Assembly (NCBI GenBank): GCA_039636775.1
Contig: CP143429.1
Location: 2,604,001 to 2,668,000, forward strand
DNA from: Micrococcaceae bacterium Sec5.8
GTDB lineage: Bacteria > Actinomycetota > Actinomycetes > Actinomycetales > Micrococcaceae
DNA length: 64,000 nt
Direction: 5' to 3'
The translations under genes were made by a program, and so were the position numbers. The notes under the pieces are model-generated. The model made no database searches. It was not told where the DNA came from and worked only from the letters and a program-made list of their open reading frames with translations. This document shows, piece after piece, positions 18,971 through 27,650 of this stretch. The first letter of the stretch is position 1; each line of letters begins with the position of its first letter.

Positions 18971-19189
18971 TTACTTGAGAACGAACGCGAAGACCAGGCC
19001 GAGGATGGCGAGGGCTTCAGTCAGTGCAAGGCCAAGGAATGCGATCGGCTGGAGAACGCGCTGGGCTTCCGGCTGACGTGCGACGCCGTTGATGTAAGCA
19101 GCGAACACGAGACCCACACCGATACCACCGCCGATGGCCGAGAGGCCGTATCCGATGAGGTTGAGGGAGCCGTTGATGGAGCCTTCCAT
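18971..19189 (-). CDS. atpE: ATP synthase c subunit
   Basis: A protein of 72 residues forming a two-helix hairpin. [20 protein letters not shown] is helix 1, the loop is ARQPEAQ, and [20 protein letters not shown] is helix 2. The ion-carrying carboxylate is the Glu in ALTEAL (residue 58). No Gln/Ser/Thr sodium signature surrounds it, so proton coupling is expected. The loop RQPE contacts gamma and epsilon. The start is the ATG at 19189 behind AAGGAAGAAA. The open frame extends upstream but is not coding. Confidence 0.96.
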   Translation of the reverse strand: MEGSINGSLNLIGYGLSAIGGGIGVGLVFAAYINGVARQPEAQRVLQPIAFLGLALTEALAILGLVFAFVLK

Positions 19190-19269
19190 TTTTCTTCCTT
19201 TCAAGATGCCACCCGTGTGGCAGGTTGTTTGGGTTGCTTCATCCCCCGGAGGGGAAGTTTGTGGGTGCC

Positions 19270-20070
19270 TTAGTGGCTGTCGGCGTGCAGTGCGCCTTCG
19301 ATGTAAATCGCGGTCAGCAACGTGAACACGTACGCCTGCAGTGCCATGATCAGCGCCTCCAGCATGTACATCGCGATCGAGCCGGCCAGGACCAGCACCG
19401 AGGCGCCCTTGAGCAGGACGTTCTCCTGCATGATCAGGAACTCGATGCCGGAACCGGCAATCATCACGATCAGGTGTCCGGCCAGCATGGTGGCGAACAG
19501 TCGGAGGCTGTGTGTGACGGGCCGGACCAGGAAGTTGGAGATGATCTCGATCGGAATGACGATCGGAAGGATGTAGATCGGAACGCCGCTGGGCACGGTG
19601 GCCAGCTTGAAGTACTTCAGGCCGTTCTTCTTGACACCGATCGCGATCCACGTGATGTAGACGATCGCTGCAAGCACGTAAGCGCCGCCGACGTGCGAGA
19701 AGCTCGGGAGCTGGATCACCGGGATCGCGCCGTAGATGTTGTTCACCAGGATGAAGAAGAAAAGGCTGAACAGCAGCGGGACGTACTTCATGAAGTCTTT
19801 GCCGCCGATAATGTCCTTGGCGATGCCGTTGCGGACGAAGCCGTAGGCGGCCTCGCCGGCGAACTGCAGCTTGCCGGGGACGAGCTGGCCCTTACGGGCA
19901 GCTAGCAGAAAGAATGTGGCGATAATGACGACCGAAAAGATTACCAGCAGCATCTGCTTGGAGAATCCATCGGCCGCACCCCAGGGCAGAATAGCCGGCA
20001 GGTGCAGTTGTTCAATTCCTGGAGGAGTAAACTCCCCTGAATCTTGGGCCGGGAGCGCAAGCGCGATCAA
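19270..20070 (-). CDS. atpB: ATP synthase subunit a
   Basis: A protein of 266 residues with five to six membrane helices. The critical Arg is in [14 protein letters not shown], and the final helices contain [23 protein letters not shown]. With the c-ring it forms the two half channels for protons. The start codon is TTG at 20070 (TTG ATC GCG CTT), with GAGGAAA about six nt upstream. No ATG or GTG fits better. The rare start codon may keep this subunit at the low level its single copy per complex needs; that is inference. Confidence 0.94.
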   Translation of the reverse strand: MIALALPAQDSGEFTPPGIEQLHLPAILPWGAADGFSKQMLLVIFSVVIIATFFLLAARKGQLVPGKLQFAGEAAYGFVRNGIAKDIIGGKDFMKYVPLLFSLFFFILVNNIYGAIPVIQLPSFSHVGGAYVLAAIVYITWIAIGVKKNGLKYFKLATVPSGVPIYILPIVIPIEIISNFLVRPVTHSLRLFATMLAGHLIVMIAGSGIEFLIMQENVLLKGASVLVLAGSIAMYMLEALIMALQAYVFTLLTAIYIEGALHADSH

Positions 20071-20161
20071 CGCGTTTCCTCTCTGCAGTGTCCATCATTG
20101 GGCGTTGGGCGGGGAGCGCCATCATTGCTGACAGCTTTTCCCCCTGTGAAGTTATTTGGCA

Positions 20162-20491
20162 TTACTGTTCCGCGTCCTTGGACGGGCCACCTGCAGCGCC
20201 GTCTTCACCAGCTTGGTTTCGAAGGCTGGTGAGGCCGTGCATATGAGAAAGATAGAACCCTCCCGCAGCTCCAAGCAGAGCGCCGGCGAGCACAATCCAG
20301 CGGGTTCCCCACAGATTATCCAGACCCCAGCCTATCAAACTCCAGACAAGGATTCCGCCAACGATGTAGCTGAAGACGGCAATTCCGGCGTTGTATCCGC
20401 CGTCGCGTCCATTGTCCGAAACGCCGGGTGCTCCGGCAGATTTGATCGGGGCGTCGCGCTTGTTCATGTGTCGGTCTTTGCGGCTAATCAT
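20162..20491 (-). CDS. AtpZ/AtpI-like small membrane protein
   Basis: A protein of 109 residues. A polar N-terminus is followed by two helices (GIAVFSYIVGGILVWSLIGWGL and WIVLAGALLGAAGGFYLSHM) and a charged tail. This is the AtpZ-type layout found ahead of atpB in many ATP synthase operons, where such proteins aid c-ring assembly or magnesium handling. The ATG at 20491 overlaps the upstream stop codon by 8 nt and has GGAAGG about ten nt upstream. A second ATG at 20467 lacks a good ribosome site. Confidence 0.75.
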   Translation of the reverse strand: MISRKDRHMNKRDAPIKSAGAPGVSDNGRDGGYNAGIAVFSYIVGGILVWSLIGWGLDNLWGTRWIVLAGALLGAAGGFYLSHMHGLTSLRNQAGEDGAAGGPSKDAEQ

Positions 20492-20969
20492 GGGTGCCGC
20501 CTTCCGGGGTCTCGGGGTCGTTGTAGATCTGCAGCCGGGCGGTGCTGAAACCGTAGATTTCGGCAGTTTGCCAGAGGATCACGGTTACGACGGCGCCGGC
20601 CAGGAACCAGCTCCGGTCCAGCCAGTCGGGGGTCCCGATGGCGAACAGGACCACGGCGAATCCGACCACTTTGATGAAGTAGGTGGCGACGAACAGACCG
20701 ACGGCACCGGAGGGGTTGTTACGTCCCGCGTAGTGGCCGATCGCAAGACTGATCGCGAAGAATGCGACCACCAGTCCCCCGCCGAAAATCCAGGAAAGTG
20801 CAGCAGCGGAACCAGTCAGGAAGGTGGCTGTGATTGCCCCCAGCAGCAAGGCGCCGCCGCTGACGGCCGAACAGATCCCCAGCAATCGCAGCCACAGGGA
20901 CCGGGTGGGACCGGAGACACCGACGGGCCCGTTACCGGAAAGGGGTCCGGGATCGGCGTTGGAGGTCAT
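20484..20969 (-). CDS. atpI: ATP synthase protein I-like membrane protein
   Basis: A protein of 161 residues with four helices: LGICSAVSGGALLLGAITATFL, LSWIFGGGLVVAFFAISLAIG, LFVATYFIKVVGFAVVLFAIG and WFLAGAVVTVILWQTAEIYGF. The pattern and position just before atpB fit AtpI, a c-ring assembly helper that is not part of the final enzyme. The sequence is divergent, so the name rests on topology and location. Confidence 0.7.
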   Translation of the reverse strand: MTSNADPGPLSGNGPVGVSGPTRSLWLRLLGICSAVSGGALLLGAITATFLTGSAAALSWIFGGGLVVAFFAISLAIGHYAGRNNPSGAVGLFVATYFIKVVGFAVVLFAIGTPDWLDRSWFLAGAVVTVILWQTAEIYGFSTARLQIYNDPETPEGGTHD

Positions 20970-21092
20970 GGGATCCCAATCGTCGCGGGGGGCGGGGGCT
21001 GGTCAGAAGTCGCGGCGTCAACCCGCCCCTAAATTCTACACGAGATAGAACACGCCGGGGCCCTGTCGGGGCGGTCGTCGGCGCCGCGGCTC
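20970..21092 (-). promoter_or_regulatory. Likely promoter region of the ATP synthase operon
   Basis: A 123-bp gap between the wecA-like gene and atpI, the largest before the atp genes. On the minus strand TTCTATCTCGTGTAGAATTT contains a -10-like TAGAAT and a 5-bp inverted repeat (TTCTA/TAGAA). No convincing -35 is seen. The assignment rests mostly on position. Confidence 0.35.
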
Positions 21093-22118
21093 TTAGGATA
21101 CGGGCACCCTGGTGACCTTCCGCCGGCGCCGGAAACGTCCGATCAGGTCCGGAGAGGCGAGATAGAGTGCCAGCACGGCGAGGCTCCCGGCGACACACAG
21201 CACCACCTCGGGCAGAGAGGCTGTCGCGGCGATGAAGCCGAGGACGATCACTGCTGCGGTGCACCCTGCCACGGTGCCGGCGGACTGAAGGTGCGAGAAG
21301 CCGACGTCGGTCAGCCGCTGGTAGACATGCTCACGGTGGGATGCGTACCACCGTTCGCCCGCGTTGATCCGGCGGAGAAGGGTGTAGCCGGTGTCGGCCA
21401 CGTAGACCAGGATGGGCGAGAGCACGTATTCCACGTAGACGCCGCTCAGGAATCCTGCCACGGCGAGGGCAGCGACCGAGGCGCCCAGCAGGTAGCTGCC
21501 CACATCGCCCAGGAAAACGGAGCCCCGGGACAGATTCCACGGCAGGAAACCCAGGAAGGCCGCGGCCAGTATGGCGCCGCCCGCGGTGAGCCACGGCTGG
21601 TCAGCCAGGGCTCCGGCGACAGCGTAGGCGGAGCCGGCGAGGATGCCATGAAGACTGGAAATGCCGTTGATGCCGTCCATGAAGTTGGCAATGTTGATGT
21701 ATGCCGCAACGGCCAGCGCGGCCAGCGGCAGCCACCAGAACGACTGCCCGGTGAGGGCCACGAGGGCGGCGGAGCCGGCGGCGCCGATCCCCAGCTGCGC
21801 GGCGGCGCGCCCGCGGATGGAGAGGCCCCGCAGGTCTTCAATCCATCCGACGGCCGCGCTGGCCGCGATGATTGCCAGGACCACGCCGAAAACGGACCGG
21901 TCCACTGACACCGCTCCGAAAAGGACCGCAGCACCGTATCCGATCGCGGTGGCGACGGCCACGGCCACGCCCATGCCCCGGATGGTGGTCCGGGCGTGGG
22001 AGGATCTGGCCGACGGAACGTCGACGACGCCCATCCTGACCAGCCATGGCTTGACGGCGAACGGAAGCAGGACGCTCGCGAGCAGGGTCACGCCGGCCGT
22101 GACGATGAGTGGGGTCAT
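21093..22118 (-). CDS. WecA/MraY-type glycosyl-1-phosphate transferase
   Basis: A protein of 341 residues with about ten membrane helices. It transfers a sugar-1-phosphate from a UDP sugar to a lipid phosphate carrier (decaprenyl phosphate in actinobacteria) and so starts assembly of a surface glycan. Diagnostic loops are DVPSARSSHARTTIRGMGVAV (the D-x-P-xx-R-xx-H opening), NFMDGINGISSLHG (N-x-x-D-G-x-N) and VFLGDVGSYLLG (F-x-G-D-x-G-S), plus the late TLLRRINAGERWYASHREHVYQ (HR-x-H). It sits directly before atpI, where mycobacteria carry wecA (rfe). The stop codon of the CapD-like gene overlaps its start by 4 nt. Confidence 0.88.
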   Translation of the reverse strand: MTPLIVTAGVTLLASVLLPFAVKPWLVRMGVVDVPSARSSHARTTIRGMGVAVAVATAIGYGAAVLFGAVSVDRSVFGVVLAIIAASAAVGWIEDLRGLSIRGRAAAQLGIGAAGSAALVALTGQSFWWLPLAALAVAAYINIANFMDGINGISSLHGILAGSAYAVAGALADQPWLTAGGAILAAAFLGFLPWNLSRGSVFLGDVGSYLLGASVAALAVAGFLSGVYVEYVLSPILVYVADTGYTLLRRINAGERWYASHREHVYQRLTDVGFSHLQSAGTVAGCTAAVIVLGFIAATASLPEVVLCVAGSLAVLALYLASPDLIGRFRRRRKVTRVPVS

Positions 22119-24058
22119 GACGCGGCCCGAATGCTCTCGCCCGGTTCATCCGCTTCGTCATCGGGGATGGAGGCGATGTCGATGCCCTGTTCCGCCTCGC
22201 AGCGGGCCAGCCAGACGTCCAGGTCAAGCCCGGCGGGATCCTGTTCGTGCGCCCGCGTGTGGGAAATCTTCGGGTGCAGGGGCCGTTCGTCGAGCTCGCC
22301 GATCCCCACCAGCTCCTCATGGAGCTTCTCGCCGGGGCGTAACCCGGTGTACACGATGTCGACTTTCTTTCCGGACATCGCGATCATGCGCTGCGCGACG
22401 TCCAGAATTTTCACGGGCTCCCCCATATCCAGGATCATTACCTCGCCGCCGCGTCCGATCGCACCGGCCTGGATGACCAGCTGGCAGGCCTCCGGAATGG
22501 TCATGAAGAACCGGGTTACCTCCGGGTCCGTGACTGTCACGGGTCCGCCCACCCGGATCTGCTCGGTGAAGAGCGGCAGCATGGACCCCCGGCTGCCCAT
22601 CACGTTGCCGAACCGGACGGAGACGAACCTGTGGCCGGTGTGGCCCGCCATCCAGGCGGCGAGCTTTTCAGCGACGCGTTTGGAGTGGCCGAGCGCCGTC
22701 GTCGGATTGGCTGCCTTGTCCGTGGAGATGTTCACGAAGTGTGACACGCCCGTGCGTTCTGCGGCACGCAGGACGTTCAAGGTGCCCAGGACGTTCGTCT
22801 TCCACGCTTCGAGCGGATACTGCTGCAGCAGCGGTGCGTGTTTGAGGGCTGCGGCGTGGAACACCACCTCGGGGCGGCGGTCCTCGAAAATCTCCTGGAG
22901 GGCGGCCGCGTCGCGGATGCTGGCCAGGACCGTGTCGCGGCCGGCAAGCAGTCCGCGTCCGGTGATGGAAATCTGGGTGTGTTGCAGGCCGGTTTCGTCG
23001 TGGTCGAGCATGATCAGTTCCGCCGGGGAGAACTGGACAATCTGGCGGCACAGCTCGGAACCGATGGAACCGCCGGCCCCCGTCACCAGGACGCGCTTGC
23101 CCTTAATGTAGCCCGCAATTTCATCAACTTTGATATCGACCGGGCGGCGCCCGATCAGGTCTTCGACCGCCACGTCGCGGAAATCGGAGAATCCCTGGGG
23201 CGCGCCGCCGCCGAGCATGTCCCGCAACGGGGGAAGGACCAGCACCCGGACGTTGAGCCCGGCGACCGCGTCGGAAATCCGCCGGACCACCGAGGCCTCC
23301 ACATTGGCGAACGCCAGTACCAGCACGGTGGTGCGGGTGCGCCGGATGATGGCCGGAAGGTCATCACTCCGGCCCAGGACCTGGACCCCGGAGAGCCGCA
23401 GGTGCTTCTTTGCGGGGTCGTCATCGATCAGCCCGACCGGGAAATACGGCGAATCGGTGTCCTGCAGCATCCGGGTCAGCAGGGAGTTGCCGAGGAAGCC
23501 TGCACCATAGATCAGGGTGTTTTGGGCACTGTCGCCGGGACGGTTTTTGCCCTCGACGTAGAGCCGCTTGGCGTAGCGGGCCGCGCCCATGAAGAGACAG
23601 GCAAACGGGAAGGCGATGAGCCCGACGCTGCGGCCGATGCCGATGGCCTCATAGAGCACCAGGAGGCTCAGAGTGATGGAGGCGGCCACAATTACGGTGA
23701 CGATGACGAGGGCCTTGGCTTCCTGGAAGCTGCCAAAGGGATACCTGCCCCGGTAGAGAGCCAGGCCGTAACCGGCCACAGCCTGCACCACGATGGCGAC
23801 GGCCATGATAATGATGGCGCTGACGAGCTGCTCTTCCCGGATGCCCATTTCGTAGCGCAGCAGCAGGGCCAGGACGATCGCCACCACCCACGACATCGAG
23901 TCGAGGAAAAGCTGGATCCAAATCCAGAGCGGAGGCTTGTTCTCATCCGGTGCCGCGGCTGGTTCGCGCGCTTCAAATTTCGTAGTCAACAGAGATTGCA
24001 ACCGACTTCCACTACCACGGCGGCCATGCGCCTGTTTCAAAAAATTCCCGGCGTACAC
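22115..24058 (-). CDS. CapD/FlaA1-type nucleotide-sugar dehydratase, membrane-bound
   Basis: A protein of up to 647 residues. Four helices (about 45-165) are followed by a CoA-binding-like Rossmann domain (LIYGAGFLGNSLLTRML) and an extended SDR domain with VLVTGAGGSIGSELCRQIV, LDHDETGLQ, FHAAALKHAPLLQQYP and NISTDKAANPTTALGHSKRVAE. The family (PglF, CapD, WbpM) removes water from UDP-GlcNAc at C4/C6. Its members use M-G-x-x-K where most SDRs have Y-x-x-x-K; here it reads LGHSK, so Met is replaced by Leu. The GTG at 24058 is the outermost start with no clear ribosome site; the TTG at 23989 (TTKFEAREP) is a real alternative. Confidence 0.88.
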   Translation of the reverse strand: MYAGNFLKQAHGRRGSGSRLQSLLTTKFEAREPAAAPDENKPPLWIWIQLFLDSMSWVVAIVLALLLRYEMGIREEQLVSAIIIMAVAIVVQAVAGYGLALYRGRYPFGSFQEAKALVIVTVIVAASITLSLLVLYEAIGIGRSVGLIAFPFACLFMGAARYAKRLYVEGKNRPGDSAQNTLIYGAGFLGNSLLTRMLQDTDSPYFPVGLIDDDPAKKHLRLSGVQVLGRSDDLPAIIRRTRTTVLVLAFANVEASVVRRISDAVAGLNVRVLVLPPLRDMLGGGAPQGFSDFRDVAVEDLIGRRPVDIKVDEIAGYIKGKRVLVTGAGGSIGSELCRQIVQFSPAELIMLDHDETGLQHTQISITGRGLLAGRDTVLASIRDAAALQEIFEDRRPEVVFHAAALKHAPLLQQYPLEAWKTNVLGTLNVLRAAERTGVSHFVNISTDKAANPTTALGHSKRVAEKLAAWMAGHTGHRFVSVRFGNVMGSRGSMLPLFTEQIRVGGPVTVTDPEVTRFFMTIPEACQLVIQAGAIGRGGEVMILDMGEPVKILDVAQRMIAMSGKKVDIVYTGLRPGEKLHEELVGIGELDERPLHPKISHTRAHEQDPAGLDLDVWLARCEAEQGIDIASIPDDEADEPGESIRAAS

Positions 24059-24088
24059 TGCCGGACAGTACCCGGGTCTTCCTCGATA

Positions 24089-25042
24089 CTAATCGCTATC
24101 GGGCTCCGACTCCGGCACCTTCGGCATGGGTTGCCAGCCGCGGTCGGCGAGGATTTCGCGCGATTCCCGCCATCCTTGCCATAGCGCGCCGGTGCCCTTG
24201 ATGCTGTGTTCAACCAGTACCAGCCGCGCGATTTCCTTGAGGTAGGTCAGGGCGGTGCCGGCTCCGAAGCCGACCCGGTTGAACTTGCCGTAGAGGCGGA
24301 GGTACTGCGCCACGTGGCCCCGGTTCCGCATCACGTAGCGGCGGCTCAGGTCGGAAGAATCGTTGAGGTGGCGCACACCGAGGTCCACCTGGCGCTGGGC
24401 CCGGACCTTTTTAATGACGAAGGCATCCACATAGACCACCGGAGTTTGCTGTGCAGCCAGCCAGCCGTAAACGAGGTCGTCCCAGGTGATGAAAAACCGG
24501 GGGTCCGGCAGTCCGATGTCGCGGGCCAGGGAGGCCTTGATCAACATGCCTTCGAAATTGCCCACGTTGGTGGGGAAGACCGCAGACTTGCGGAAGACGT
24601 CCCCCGCTATGGGCAGGAAGACACCGAGCGCCTCAACAAAGTGGTGCTGCCAGAAGAACGGTTTGCCGGCGGCGTCGTAGCGGCGGCCGATGATGCAGGA
24701 GTAACTGTGGGTGAATTTCTCCAGCGCGTCGAGCGCTCCCGGGAGCACCTCAACGTCGTCGTCCATGAGCCACAACCACTCGGCGCCGGCCTCGAGGGCC
24801 AGCTCAACCCCGCGGCAGAAGCCGCCGGAGCCGCCCACATTCGTGGGGAGCCGTTCGTACTGGATCGGCAGTTCCCCGGCCTCCAGTGCCCGGGAAACAA
24901 CTTGCGCGGTGTGGTCGCTGCTGGCGTTGTCCACCACCACGATCCGCTGCGGCGGTGTGGCCAACCGGCCAAAGGATTCAAGCAGGTTCTGCAGGAAATC
25001 AGCACGGTTGTAGGTGACCACGACGGCGTAAAGGTTATTCAC
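24089..25042 (-). CDS. GT2 family glycosyltransferase (GlfT1/rhamnosyltransferase-like)
   Basis: A protein of 317 residues with a GT-A fold: YAVVVTYNRADFLQNLLES at the N-terminus, IVVVDNASSDHT, LPTNVGGSGGFCRGVELAL, and the metal-binding WLWLMDDDVEVLP (DDD). Later it has FITWDDLVYGWL and a C-terminal helical region with RRYVMRNRGHVAQY. This class transfers rhamnose or galactofuranose to lipid-linked or wall glycan acceptors. The exact sugar is not readable. No membrane helix is present, so it acts on the inner face. It is 6 nt from the next GT2 gene, with which it shares only the core motifs. Confidence 0.85.
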   Translation of the reverse strand: MNNLYAVVVTYNRADFLQNLLESFGRLATPPQRIVVVDNASSDHTAQVVSRALEAGELPIQYERLPTNVGGSGGFCRGVELALEAGAEWLWLMDDDVEVLPGALDALEKFTHSYSCIIGRRYDAAGKPFFWQHHFVEALGVFLPIAGDVFRKSAVFPTNVGNFEGMLIKASLARDIGLPDPRFFITWDDLVYGWLAAQQTPVVYVDAFVIKKVRAQRQVDLGVRHLNDSSDLSRRYVMRNRGHVAQYLRLYGKFNRVGFGAGTALTYLKEIARLVLVEHSIKGTGALWQGWRESREILADRGWQPMPKVPESEPDSD

Positions 25043-25048
25043 GCCGGC

Positions 25049-25957
25049 CTAGCTCCTGGCTGACATAAGCTGGCCGGGCGAGCCGAAACCCTTGCCGCGG
25101 AACCCGGTGGAGTACGCCTTGAACCAGTGCGCGAGGCCCTTGAGGTCGCCGGTTTTCAGGAAGTAGTACGGGAAGCCGATAACGTCCGCACCGAACCAGC
25201 GCACGTTCCGGTACTTCCGGGTCAGGTAGCCGCGGTTGCGGAAGTAGCAATACCGTTTGAACTCGCCCTCCGGAATGACCGGAGTGATGAAGCCGCCAAA
25301 AACCGGTTTCATCTCGGTCCATGTGGCCGGATGCCGGACCGCAACGGTGGCCAGGGTGCCGTATTTGAGTCCGGCCTTCTTGACCCGCGACAGGAAGTCC
25401 ACTTCGTCACCGCGGATGAAGAACTTCACGTCGGGGATGCCGATCTTGTAGAACACCTCCGTGCGGATCAGGGCGCCGTTGAAGAAGTGCACCATGTCCG
25501 GCAGGTAGCCCATCGGGGCAAGCCGTGAGCGGTCGTTGGTCAACAGCCCGTTGATGCGGAAATTGAAAGAGAGCCGGCTGGGGTCCGCCGTGGCGGCGAC
25601 GAGCGGGCTCACGATATCGAGCTGGTGCTCCGCGGCGGTCTTCAGCAGCTCCGCGAGGCAGTTGGCGTCCTCGGGGTGGCCGTCATCGTCCATCATCCAG
25701 ATCCACTCCGCGCCGCTGGCCATGGCGGCGAGGATCGCGTATGCGAATCCCCCGGCGCCGCCGAGGTTCGCCTCGGAGCGCAGGTAGTTGATGTTGTCCC
25801 CGGCGGCGTCGACGACCGCGGTCGCAGGGACAGTGCCGGAGTCCACCAACGCGACCGAGTGGATAGGAGCGGTCTGCTCGGCCAGTCCCTTCAGGAGCAG
25901 GGCGAGTTCCTCGGGGCGGTCGAAGGTGACTGCGGCGACGGCGACTTTGGGATGCAT
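25049..25957 (-). CDS. GT2 family glycosyltransferase, second copy
   Basis: A protein of 302 residues with the same GT-A core as its downstream neighbour: VAVAAVTFDRPEELALLLKGL, SEANLGGAGGFAYAILAAM, IWMMDDDGHPEDANCLAEL, FFIRGDEVDFLSRVKKAG and the late YCYFRNRGYLTRKYRNVRWFG. It resembles galactofuranosyl- and rhamnosyltransferases of actinobacterial cell walls. The ATG at 25957 follows the tsaC stop codon after 1 nt, with GGAGAA upstream. Sequence upstream in the same frame overlaps tsaC and is not coding. Confidence 0.85.
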   Translation of the reverse strand: MHPKVAVAAVTFDRPEELALLLKGLAEQTAPIHSVALVDSGTVPATAVVDAAGDNINYLRSEANLGGAGGFAYAILAAMASGAEWIWMMDDDGHPEDANCLAELLKTAAEHQLDIVSPLVAATADPSRLSFNFRINGLLTNDRSRLAPMGYLPDMVHFFNGALIRTEVFYKIGIPDVKFFIRGDEVDFLSRVKKAGLKYGTLATVAVRHPATWTEMKPVFGGFITPVIPEGEFKRYCYFRNRGYLTRKYRNVRWFGADVIGFPYYFLKTGDLKGLAHWFKAYSTGFRGKGFGSPGQLMSARS

Positions 25958-25958
25958 G

Positions 25959-26726
25959 TCAGTTCTCCGGGGTGTCGTCGCCGGCGGTGCGTACCGGAAC
26001 CTCGACGGCGGCGGGTTCCTCGTCCACGCCGGCGGTGCTTTCCTGGGCTTCGACGGCGGCGGGTTCCTCGTCCACGCCGAGCACGTCCGGCACCACCTCA
26101 CGGAGCCGGTCCAGGCTGATGGCCCCCTGGCGGACCACCCGCAGGGGCATGGCAGTAGCATCGACGATGGTGGAGGGCAGCGCGTCGGCGCCCTCCACCG
26201 GACGGAGCCCGCCCTCGAGGTAGACCTCCACGGATTCGGCGAGCTGGGCTTCGGCCTCGGCAGCTGTTTGGGCAGCCGCCTGGCCGGTGCGGTTCGCCGA
26301 GGAGACGGCGAGCGGGCCAGTCAGTGTCAGCAGGTCCTGGGCGACGTCGTCGGCCGGGAGCCGCAGGGCCACGGTGCCCTTGGTTTCGCCGAGGTCCCAG
26401 TCCAGGGACGGCTGGGCGTGCAGAATCAGCGTGAGGCCGCCGGGCCAGAAGGCCTCGGCGAGGCGACGGGCTTCGGCTGGGACATCCGTGGCGAGTCCGT
26501 CGAGGGCATTGAGCCTGGGGATGAGCACTGGCGGCGGCATCTTGCGGCTCCGGCCCTTCGACGCCAGTAGCAAGGTCACCGCGAGGGGTGAGAACGCGTC
26601 AGCGGCGATCCCGTACACGGTGTCGGTCGGCAGGACCACACATTTGTGCTCCCGGATGGCCCGCTGGGCATGTTCGAGTCCTGCAGCGCGTTGCTCAGCT
26701 GCCGTGCAATCGTAGCTAGTCGTCAC
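25959..26726 (-). CDS. tsaC: L-threonylcarbamoyladenylate synthase (TsaC/Sua5 family)
   Basis: A protein of 255 residues. It makes threonylcarbamoyl-AMP from threonine, bicarbonate and ATP for the t6A modification of ANN-decoding tRNAs. The YrdC core is clear: CVVLPTDTVYGIAADA, LLLASKGRSRKMPPPVLIP, WPGGLTLIL, GTVALRLPADD, GPLAVSSANRTGQ and GGLRPVEGADALPSTIVD. A non-conserved acidic tail of about 45 residues follows, built from two copies of VDEEPAAVE plus spacer and encoded by a 48-bp-period repeat. The tail is too short to be a Sua5 domain. Confidence 0.93.
   Translation of the reverse strand: MTTSYDCTAAEQRAAGLEHAQRAIREHKCVVLPTDTVYGIAADAFSPLAVTLLLASKGRSRKMPPPVLIPRLNALDGLATDVPAEARRLAEAFWPGGLTLILHAQPSLDWDLGETKGTVALRLPADDVAQDLLTLTGPLAVSSANRTGQAAAQTAAEAEAQLAESVEVYLEGGLRPVEGADALPSTIVDATAMPLRVVRQGAISLDRLREVVPDVLGVDEEPAAVEAQESTAGVDEEPAAVEVPVRTAGDDTPEN
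26002..26079. repeat. Exact 30-bp direct repeat inside the tsaC tail
   Basis: TCGACGGCGGCGGGTTCCTC and its next ten bases occur at 26002-26031 and again at 26050-26079 without mismatch. The period of 48 bp is 16 codons, so the frame is kept. It encodes the repeated VDEEPAAVE segment. Confidence 0.9.
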
Positions 26727-26730
26727 TGGC

Positions 26731-27633
26731 CTATTCTTTCATTCCGGGGTGCGTTGGCCGGTGACCGTGAGGCAGCCGGTCGGCGAGGACGGCGCTGGTG
26801 GCCCGATCCCTGCCGTTGAGGTCGCGGTGGGTGCTAACACCGGTCCACAGACCGGTGCTCTCGAGCATGGTGGCGATCCAGCCCGACTGGACTTCGGCAT
26901 GCTCCATCACGAAGTAGCCGCCGGGAACCAGCAGCCGCGCCGCGGACGCCGCCGCCGCCGTCGGAAGCTCCATCCCGTCCGCTCCCCCGCCGTACAGCGC
27001 CACGGGAGGATCATGCAGCGCCACTTCGGGTTCGTTGGGGACCGCTGCGGCGGGGATGTAGGGCGGGTTGGAAACGACCACGTCAAACGTTCCGTCGTGC
27101 TCCGGCAGGGCATCGCGCAGATCACCGAGGATGAGGTGCACGCCAAGAGGCAGCAGGTTCTTTGCCGCCCAGGCATGCGCGAACTCACTGTATTCGACGG
27201 CGTGGACCTCCGCGCCGGGAATCTCATGGGCGATGGAACCGGCAATGGCCCCGGACCCGGTGCCGAGATCCACCACCTTCGGATGCGCGCGGCCCTGCAG
27301 TTTGTCAATCACCAGCTGCACCACGGATTCCGTTTCGGGGCGGGGAATGAATACTCCCGGTCCGACCGCCAGTTCCAAATAACGGAAATAGGCGACGCCG
27401 GTGATGTGCTGCAGCGGGATGCGCCTGGCCCGCTCGGCAATGAGTTCCCGGTAGCCCCCGGGCGCAGGCGTGTCCCCCAGCATCAGGGCGCGCAGCCGGC
27501 CCAGCCCGACACCGAGCAGGTGCTCGGCCAGGAGTTCGGCGTCCGCCCGCGGGCTGGGAACACCCGCTTCGGCCAGGACCACCGTGGCCTCGCGGACGGC
27601 GTCGGCAAGGCTGGTCCCGGTTCCTTCAGTCAT
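26731..27633 (-). CDS. prmC: Release factor glutamine methyltransferase PrmC (HemK)
   Basis: A protein of 300 residues. It methylates the Gln of the GGQ motif in release factors, using S-adenosylmethionine. The N-terminal helical domain binds the release factor. The methyltransferase domain has VDLGTGSGAIAGSIAHEIPG (SAM loop) and the signature VVSNPPYIPAAAVP (NPPY). The preceding PLQHITGVAYFRYLELAV and GVFIPRPETE are also standard. It lies 17 nt downstream of prfA, its substrate gene. The ATG at 27633 is used; a GTG one codon earlier is possible. Confidence 0.95.
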   Translation of the reverse strand: MTEGTGTSLADAVREATVVLAEAGVPSPRADAELLAEHLLGVGLGRLRALMLGDTPAPGGYRELIAERARRIPLQHITGVAYFRYLELAVGPGVFIPRPETESVVQLVIDKLQGRAHPKVVDLGTGSGAIAGSIAHEIPGAEVHAVEYSEFAHAWAAKNLLPLGVHLILGDLRDALPEHDGTFDVVVSNPPYIPAAAVPNEPEVALHDPPVALYGGGADGMELPTAAAASAARLLVPGGYFVMEHAEVQSGWIATMLESTGLWTGVSTHRDLNGRDRATSAVLADRLPHGHRPTHPGMKE

Positions 27634-27650
27634 CACGGCGCGGGCCCGGG

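Noticed and set aside
19207..19222. Small hairpin TGCCAC/GTGGCA between atpB and atpE
   Set aside because: The stem is only six bases; it is likely chance or a minor RNA feature.
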